A stretch of DNA of 64,000 nucleotides from VFMC01 sp963791635. Its GTDB lineage: Bacteria; Actinomycetota; Acidimicrobiia; Acidimicrobiales; Ilumatobacteraceae. The DNA is taken from contig CAWBTC010000017.1 in the NCBI GenBank assembly GCA_963791635.1, forward strand, positions 62,001-126,000, written 5' to 3'. This document shows, in pieces, positions 59,133 to 64,000 of this stretch; position 1 is the first letter of the stretch; each line of letters opens with the position of its first letter. The position numbers and the translations under genes are program-made. The notes below the pieces were generated by a model. The model had not been told where the DNA came from and made no database searches. It saw only the letters and a list, made by a program, of their open reading frames with translations.

Positions 59133-59465
59133 GTGATCACCCTCACCGACACCGCCGCATTCAAGGTCAAGGAACTGCTCGAAGCAGAGGGCGCCACCGA
59201 TCTGGCGCTGCGCGTCGCGGTCCGCCCCGGCGGCTGCAGCGGGTTCTCGTACGAGATGTTCTTCGACGGCGACGTCGCCGCGGACGACGAGAAGGCGCTG
59301 TTCGGCCCCGACGAGGCGAAGGTCGCCGTGATCGTCGACCAGGCGTCCAAGCAGCTGCTCGAGGGTGCCACCTTGGACTACAAGGATGGCCTCAACCAGG
59401 CCGGGTTCTCGATCACCAACCCGAACGCCACCCGCACCTGCGGTTGCGGCTCCAGCTTCAGCTGA
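59133..59465 (+). CDS. erpA: Iron-sulfur cluster insertion protein (ErpA/IscA family)
   Basis: The 110-residue A-type Fe-S carrier has the three conserved cysteines: one in GGCSGF (about residue 35) and two in CGCGSSF at the C-terminus. Its size and fold match ErpA/SufA. AAGGAG lies 9 nt before the GTG, and a TTACACT box is upstream, so unlike mrp it has a leader. It faces mrp across a 77-bp gap; both act in Fe-S cluster delivery. The methyltransferase gene starts at the base after its stop. Confidence 0.92.
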   Translation: MITLTDTAAFKVKELLEAEGATDLALRVAVRPGGCSGFSYEMFFDGDVAADDEKALFGPDEAKVAVIVDQASKQLLEGATLDYKDGLNQAGFSITNPNATRTCGCGSSFS

Positions 59466-60233
59466 GTGCTGGGCTCGCGTGAGCAGCTCCTGAGGGGCTG
59501 GCGCGAGCGCTGGGAAGCTCCGGTCATCGGCTGGGACTTCTCCGAGTTCGGTGACGGCTTCGACACCGAACACCCGCCTTGGGACTACGACGAGGTCGCC
59601 CGTGCGCTGTTGCGACGAGCCCGTCATGTCCTCGATCTCGGCACCGGTGGTGGCGAGGTGCTGCTGCGCCTGGCCGATGCCTTGCCGCCGGACACGGTGG
59701 CCACCGAGGGCTGGCCGCCGAACCTGTCCGTCGCCGCCGCCGCCCTCCGACCTCGCTCGATCCCGGTGGTGCGCTACGACGCCGAAGCCGACGACCGGTT
59801 GCCCTTCGACGACCGACGCTTCGACCTCGTGCTCGACCGTCACGAGGCATATGACGGGCGCGAGGTGTGGCGTGTGCTGCGTCCGGGAGCGGTGTTCTGT
59901 ACCCAGCAGGTCGATGGTCGCGATGCCCAGCACGTGCGGCGGATGTTCGGGGCCGACTCGCCCTACGCGGACGTCACGCTCGATCGGTGCCAGGACGACC
60001 TCGAACAGACGGGCTTCGAGGTGGAACGGTCAGAGGAATGGGCAGGCACGCTGACGTTCTCCGACGTCGCGACCTTCGTGCGCTACCTGGCATTCGTGCC
60101 CTGGGAGGCGCCCGACGATTTCAGTGTCGACGGATACGCCGACGTGTTGCTGTCGGTGCACGGAGCGATCGCTGACGGCGAGCCGCTGGTGGTGCCGAAG
60201 CGGCGATTCCTGATCGTCGCCCGTCGTGCGTGA
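59466..60233 (+). CDS. SAM-dependent methyltransferase
   Basis: The 255-residue protein is a class I methyltransferase with motif I VLDLGTGGGEVL (residues about 54-65), acidic motif II region VATEGW, and motif IV-like FDLVLDRHEAYD, close to Methyltransf_11. A Glu in the N-terminal part and an unusual His-Glu pair are retained. It starts at GTG immediately after the erpA stop (TGA|GTG), which indicates translational coupling. The substrate is unknown. Confidence 0.85.
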   Translation: MLGSREQLLRGWRERWEAPVIGWDFSEFGDGFDTEHPPWDYDEVARALLRRARHVLDLGTGGGEVLLRLADALPPDTVATEGWPPNLSVAAAALRPRSIPVVRYDAEADDRLPFDDRRFDLVLDRHEAYDGREVWRVLRPGAVFCTQQVDGRDAQHVRRMFGADSPYADVTLDRCQDDLEQTGFEVERSEEWAGTLTFSDVATFVRYLAFVPWEAPDDFSVDGYADVLLSVHGAIADGEPLVVPKRRFLIVARRA

Positions 60234-60250
60234 TCGTCGCCCGTCGTCGA
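60211..60250. repeat. 20-bp tandem duplication across a stop codon
   Basis: TGATCGTCGCCCGTCGTGCG (60211-60230) is followed by the same sequence with two end mismatches (60231-60250). The methyltransferase stop TGA (60231-60233) is the first codon of the second copy; in the first copy the same bases are read in another frame. No gene is seen up to 60268. Confidence 0.95.
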
Positions 60251-60268
60251 TCCGCGTGATCGGCGCGG

Positions 60269-61282
60269 TCAGGACAGCGACTCGGCGAGCAGTTGGGCGA
60301 GCTCGTCGGCGTCCCACACGATGTCGATGCGCCGCACCACGATGCCGTTGGCGTCGGTGATCCAGATCACCGGCTCGTAGTCGAGGGTGTACTCCGTGAC
60401 CGCAGGGGCGACCTCGGTGGCCTCGGCGTCGGCGTACACCTCCGAGTGGACGAACGTGGCCATGTCGCCGTACCGCTTCGACGCCTGGATGAGGAACTCG
60501 AGGCCCGGTCCGCAGGTTGCCGTCGCACAGTGCGCCGGCGTTCCGATCAGGTACACCACGGGCTTGCCGGCTCCGAGCGCCTCGGTGAGGGTGACGTCGT
60601 GGAACGGGCACGCGCTGCCCTCGATCTCCTCGCGAGTGCACACCGGCGTCACGCCGCGAGCGTCCTCGAACGTCGGCGTGTCGAACGGCGGGAGCGCGGT
60701 GCCGACCGCGGGGATCGAGACCTCCGACGCATCGAAGATCAGGAATGGCGTCGGGTCGCCGATCGCGCCGTCGAGGGCGAACTCGTAGAGCCCGCGAGTG
60801 GGGATCGTGGTCGTGATGCTCCAGTAGGGCACGTCGAGACCGGTTCCGCGGCGTGGTGCCGTGATCGTGTCGATCGTCTCGCCCTGTTCGTTGCGGATGA
60901 CACCGGTGAGCACGTCGGGGCCGGTGGTGAGCATCGAACCCCGGTTGTCGGCGATCGAGATCGCGAGCCTCACGTCGCCCGGAGTGATCCGCTGGCCTGA
61001 GGGATACCGGTTGACGACGACGAAGCCGTCGGTCGCGGGCGTGATCGTGTCGTCGGCAGGGGCGAGGGTCGCGCCGGGAGTGGCGGTCGCTCCACTCGGT
61101 TCGTCATCGCTGTCGCCGCAGGCAGCAGCCAATCCGCCGAGTGCCAATGCACCACCGATCGCCAGGAACTGCCGGCGAGAGCGAGGCACGGTGGGAGCCG
61201 GCGGGCAGGCGGCGGCTGGGGACGCGGAGCTCATCGGGTGAGGGCTGTGAACGCCGTTGGCAGGGGCGGGCGGCGGTCGCAT
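60269..61282 (-). CDS. Tat lipoprotein with thioredoxin-like domain
   Basis: The 337-residue protein has a twin-arginine signal SRRQFLAIGG and a lipobox ALAAC-like site (GGLAAACGD), so it is exported by Tat and lipidated at Cys (residue about 55). The mature part has a beta-rich domain (about 85-190) and a thioredoxin-fold region with YLIGTPAHCATATCGPGLEFL, in which the cysteines are CxxxxC rather than CxxC. It may be an envelope redox protein or a fold variant without redox activity. Start ATG at 61282 (GTG 61285 also possible). Confidence 0.75.
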   Translation of the reverse strand: MRPPPAPANGVHSPHPMSSASPAAACPPAPTVPRSRRQFLAIGGALALGGLAAACGDSDDEPSGATATPGATLAPADDTITPATDGFVVVNRYPSGQRITPGDVRLAISIADNRGSMLTTGPDVLTGVIRNEQGETIDTITAPRRGTGLDVPYWSITTTIPTRGLYEFALDGAIGDPTPFLIFDASEVSIPAVGTALPPFDTPTFEDARGVTPVCTREEIEGSACPFHDVTLTEALGAGKPVVYLIGTPAHCATATCGPGLEFLIQASKRYGDMATFVHSEVYADAEATEVAPAVTEYTLDYEPVIWITDANGIVVRRIDIVWDADELAQLLAESLS

Positions 61283-61290
61283 CACCGCCT

Positions 61291-61296
61291 AGGTTA
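61291..61296 (-). promoter_or_regulatory. -10 box of the Tat lipoprotein gene
   Basis: TAACCT on the minus strand lies 8 nt before the ATG at 61282 and 5 nt before the GTG at 61285. Confidence 0.35.
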
Positions 61297-61397
61297 GGGC
61301 CACCGCGGCACCGAAATCCGCGCGACGATGCACGCCGTTGTACGTCAGGAAGAGGCGTCCATCCGATGTCTGCGGCCGCGCCGCGCAGGAGTCCCAC

Positions 61398-62675
61398 GTG
61401 CGTCCCATCTCGCCCTCGCCGGTCCAGGTCCTGGCCGAACAGCGTCGACGTCAGTGGCTTCGTCTCGTCCTGGTTGCACTCGTGTTGTTGATGGCGGTCG
61501 CCGTCGGCGTGAGCCTGGTGGCAATCGAGAGCGACCTCGAGCGTCGCGTCCGGGAAGAGCTCGAAGCCGACGGTCAGGTGGGCATGCGGGTGTCGTTCGC
61601 CGGGCAGGACGCCACGGTGGTGTGTGGGGTGCCCACAGATGATCCGGTGGCACTCGTGGCACTGATCGAGGCCGTGCGAGGCGTGCGCGAAGCTCACTTG
61701 GACGCCTCCTGCGGACGCTCGCTCGGCCAACCGCGCATCGGCGCCGACCCGCCGGCGTCGATCACACCGGGGTCGGTCGCGACTTCGACCGACCCCGCTG
61801 TTATCGACCAACTCTCCGAGGAGGCGGTGACCACCACGACCGCGGTCGGGTCGTTGGCGCCGGGGGTTCCGGGGGTTCCGCCGACATCACAGGTTGGCCA
61901 GGATGGCGAGGACGCGGCCCGGGAGCTGTCGCTGCGGGTGACGGCAGAACTGGCGGATGGTCGGATCGTGCTCTCGGGCACCGTGCCCGATACGGCGGCA
62001 CGCGACGTGTTGGTCGCGGCCGCCGAGACCTCGACCGCTCCCGCCAACGTCGTCGACGAGCTCGTCATCGACCCTGACTCCGCGATCGGTGTCGGTGACC
62101 TCGACGCCACGCTCGATCGGCTGGCGACGCTGCTCGCAACCGTCTCGTCCGACCTCGTGAGTGGCACCGTCCGGCTGGAGCGCGGTGACCTGTCGCTGAC
62201 GGGCGTCGCTGCCACCGAGGTCCAACGCGCTGCACTCGAGACGGCCGCCGAGGAGGCCGGAGCCGCAATCGCAGTCACCGACCGGCCGGTCGCCGCCGCT
62301 TCTGAAGCCGATCAGCTGGCCGATCTCTTGAACCGCATCGTGCAGGAGGGCCCGATCCTGTTCGAGTCGGCGAGCGCGGTGCTCACCGCTGACACCGAGG
62401 CTGTCCTCGACCAGGTTGCCGCGGTGGCCGAGCGCTACTCCGGCGTGGCGATCCAGGTGATCGGCCACACCGACTCTCGCGGCAACGCGGCAACGAACCT
62501 GCTGCTCAGCCGAGAGCGTGCTCGGGCGGTCCGCGATGCGCTCGTGACCCGCGGCGTGACCGCGCCGATCACGTCGACAGGACGCGGCGAGCGTACGCCC
62601 GTGCTCGTCGGTGGCATCGAGGATGCCGATGCCAGCCGACGTGTCGAGTTCGTGGTGGAAGCCGACGAGTCATGA
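61398..62675 (+). CDS. BON-OmpA family envelope protein (ArfA-like)
   Basis: The 425-residue protein has an N-terminal anchor helix (about 24-47), two BON-like alpha/beta domains (about 50-115 and 175-290) separated by a Ser/Thr/Val linker, and a C-terminal OmpA domain (about 310-425) with GHTDSRGNAATNLLLSRERA, which binds peptidoglycan. The order is that of M. tuberculosis ArfA (OmpATb): TM-BON-OmpA. AGGAG precedes the GTG start. A small TM protein and a paralogous protein follow. Confidence 0.88.
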   Translation: MRPISPSPVQVLAEQRRRQWLRLVLVALVLLMAVAVGVSLVAIESDLERRVREELEADGQVGMRVSFAGQDATVVCGVPTDDPVALVALIEAVRGVREAHLDASCGRSLGQPRIGADPPASITPGSVATSTDPAVIDQLSEEAVTTTTAVGSLAPGVPGVPPTSQVGQDGEDAARELSLRVTAELADGRIVLSGTVPDTAARDVLVAAAETSTAPANVVDELVIDPDSAIGVGDLDATLDRLATLLATVSSDLVSGTVRLERGDLSLTGVAATEVQRAALETAAEEAGAAIAVTDRPVAAASEADQLADLLNRIVQEGPILFESASAVLTADTEAVLDQVAAVAERYSGVAIQVIGHTDSRGNAATNLLLSRERARAVRDALVTRGVTAPITSTGRGERTPVLVGGIEDADASRRVEFVVEADES

Positions 62676-62742
62676 GCGCCTTCCTCGACCCGCGAACCCA
62701 CCACATCCAGACCCACCACCCCCACCACGTGAGGACGATCTG

Positions 62743-63147
62743 ATGCCCTACACCGTCACGAAGCTGATCCTGTGGCTCGTCGGTGCCGCCGTGCTGGGCT
62801 CGATCGCCGGCTATCTGTTCCGGGGCCGCCCTCATGCGATCGAGCCAGAGCGGCACCCATCGGCCGGACCGCGTCCCACGGACGACGACGAACTGGCTCG
62901 CTTGCAGCGGAAGGCGGATCGTCTCGACACCCAGCTCTCGCTCGCACTGGCCGAGCGCGATCGACTGCGTTTCGAGCTCGAGCAGCCCCGCGGTCGAGAC
63001 GCCGAGTCCTCGGAGTCCGCCGGGCTCGTGGAGTCCCCGGAGCCAGCGGAACTTGCGGAGCTCGCGGAACCGGCCGACGGATCGGAACCCTCCGACCGCC
63101 ACTCGATCGAACCAGGGGTCGAGTCGTCGTCGATCGACGCCGACTGA
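62743..63147 (+). CDS. Small membrane protein with coiled coil
   Basis: The 134-residue protein has one N-terminal helix (LILWLVGAAVLGSIAGYL), then a coiled-coil-like region ARLQRKADRLDTQLSLALAERDRL and a long acidic Glu/Ser/Ala tail. I do not recognise a family. It lies directly after the BON-OmpA gene with a GAGGA ribosome binding site. In M. tuberculosis arfA is also followed by small membrane-protein genes (arfB, arfC), so a partner role is possible. Confidence 0.75.
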   Translation: MPYTVTKLILWLVGAAVLGSIAGYLFRGRPHAIEPERHPSAGPRPTDDDELARLQRKADRLDTQLSLALAERDRLRFELEQPRGRDAESSESAGLVESPEPAELAELAEPADGSEPSDRHSIEPGVESSSIDAD

Positions 63148-63338
63148 GTTCCGTGATCGCTCGCGCCGTGCTGGGCGGCGATCGTCCGTGGAACCGAACG
63201 TCTTGTCGGGAAAGGCCCAGATCAGGGTCCATGTCGGCCCTTGCGCGCTCGAAAAGAACACGCGACGATTCTGCGCCGAGTTCGTCAGAGATCCATCTCG
63301 ATCCGCACGTCGCGTGACATCCGCCGCCGAGGAGCACC

Positions 63339-64000
63339 GTGTCCAGCACCCCTCATCTGTCCAGCCCTCGCACAGGCAACCTCCGTCGCCGTCGGCGCGT
63401 GCTCGCCGTCGGCGTGCTCGGCCTGGTCGGCCTCGGCGGCGCGATCGAGGGCGTGCCACGCATCGAGGGTGACCTCGAGCAGCGGGTGGAAGCCGATCTC
63501 CGGGCAGCAGGCATCGACGGCGTGACGGCGTCGTTCTCGGGTCAGGACGGCACCCTTCGCTGCGCCGCTGTGCTCGCGGAGCCAGCAGCTGCGATCGCTG
63601 TTGCCGAAGACGTGTGGGGTGTGCGCGTGGCCGAGCTCGATGCGTCGTGCGAGGCAGGCTCGACCGACACGTCGGCTGCAGCGAGCGCCACCGACACAAC
63701 AGACGCCACGGACACAACAGACATAGCGGACGCTACAGACGCGACGGACGCGACGACGGCAGAGGCACCCGCGACGAGCGAACCGATCGACGAGACAGCG
63801 ACCACCGAGCCCCCGGCGACGAACGCGACGCCGGCGGCCGGATCGGGTCCCGACGTCACCGTCGAGTTCGCCGACGGGACGCTCGTGCTGCGTGGCACCG
63901 TGCCCGACGAGGCCACCAGAGCCCGGCTCGTCGCCGCCGCCGAGGCGGTGGTCGATCCCGAGAACGTGGACGACCAACTCGTCATCGACCCGAGCGCGAG
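63339..64000 (+). CDS. BON-domain envelope protein, paralogue of ArfA-like gene, N-terminal part
   Basis: A gene starts at GTG 63339 (GAGGAG 5 nt before) and is open to the window end. About 220 residues are seen: a basic cytoplasmic part, an anchor helix (VLAVGVLGLVGLGGAI), a first BON-like domain with two Cys (LRCAAV, DASCEAG) exactly as in the gene at 61398 (VVCGV, DASCGRS), a Thr/Asp/Ala linker (TDTTDATDTT), and the start of a second BON-like domain (FADGTLVLRGTVPDE). It is a tandem paralogue of that gene; the OmpA part would lie beyond the window. Confidence 0.88.
   Translation, partial: MSSTPHLSSPRTGNLRRRRRVLAVGVLGLVGLGGAIEGVPRIEGDLEQRVEADLRAAGIDGVTASFSGQDGTLRCAAVLAEPAAAIAVAEDVWGVRVAELDASCEAGSTDTSAAASATDTTDATDTTDIADATDATDATTAEAPATSEPIDETATTEPPATNATPAAGSGPDVTVEFADGTLVLRGTVPDEATRARLVAAAEAVVDPENVDDQLVIDPSA

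Noticed and set aside
1..64000. Insertion sequences, integrases, prophage or genomic island
   Set aside because: No transposase or integrase motif was seen in any frame; the three tRNAs show no attachment-site duplication nearby.

Overview
This 64 kb window is a chromosomal segment of a high-GC actinobacterium. The evidence is a WhiB-type regulator with an AT-hook, the ClpS-DUF2017 pair, an F420-type luciferase-like oxidoreductase, a caa3 oxidase in the actinobacterial ctaC-ctaD-ctaE-ctaF-ctaG order, and many genes whose start codon lies 6-9 nt after a TANNNT box (leaderless style). My best guess is class Acidimicrobiia, near Ilumatobacter, but that is inference; no 16S gene is present. I found no CRISPR array, phage, transposase or replication origin. 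The window is ordinary core chromosome with a few unusual islands.

Layout. 1-3.1 kb: a secreted DUF1800/DUF1501 pair; the DUF1501 protein carries three copies of a beta-rich C-terminal module. 3.2-8.3 kb: ThuA-like and DoxX-like genes, a DrrAB-type exporter with a divergent MarR regulator, and an MFS transporter. 8.4-16 kb: a HisD-like dehydrogenase with altered metal ligands, SRPBCC and PIG-L proteins, purA-purB, an uncharacterised basic protein, tesB and pyrE. 16-25 kb (mostly minus strand): a PAS-GGDEF-EAL protein next to a FIST sensor, a LarA-like protein, a MacB/LolCDE-like ABC system with two FtsX permeases, and a luciferase-like oxidoreductase broken by a frameshift. 25-34 kb: SDR, aldehyde dehydrogenase, secreted DUF1996 protein, EngB GTPase, a DHFR-like protein, tRNA-Glu/Asp/Phe with a terminator, thioesterase, DegV, DUF2017 and ClpS.

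34-43.5 kb is the most striking region. ctaB (heme O synthase) is followed by three genes that look like a degenerate copy of a terminal oxidase: a subunit-I homologue that has lost all six heme/copper histidines, a subunit-III homologue that has lost its histidines, and a seven-helix protein with an external beta-rich domain. The intact caa3 genes ctaC-D-E-F-G follow directly. I read the three as an accessory membrane module of unknown role, retained beside the working oxidase.

43.5-64 kb: ABC-2 exporter, glycosyltransferase, serS, pdxH, a FadJ-type fatty acid oxidation protein, a poly-gamma-glutamate hydrolase-like protein, CcdA plus a TlpA-like thioredoxin, a whiB7-like gene behind a leader ORF and intrinsic terminator, a WYL regulator divergent from a lipocalin-like gene, a CrtQ-like glycosyltransferase, oligoribonuclease, NUDIX hydrolase, mrp divergent from erpA, a methyltransferase, a Tat lipoprotein with a thioredoxin-like domain, and a tandem pair of BON/OmpA envelope proteins, the second cut by the window end.

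Two patterns run through the window. First, short tandem repeats (8-21 bp, 2-5 copies) sit at gene 3' ends, often containing the stop codon, or in promoter gaps. Second, about a dozen genes have TANNNT boxes set at leaderless distance from their start codons.
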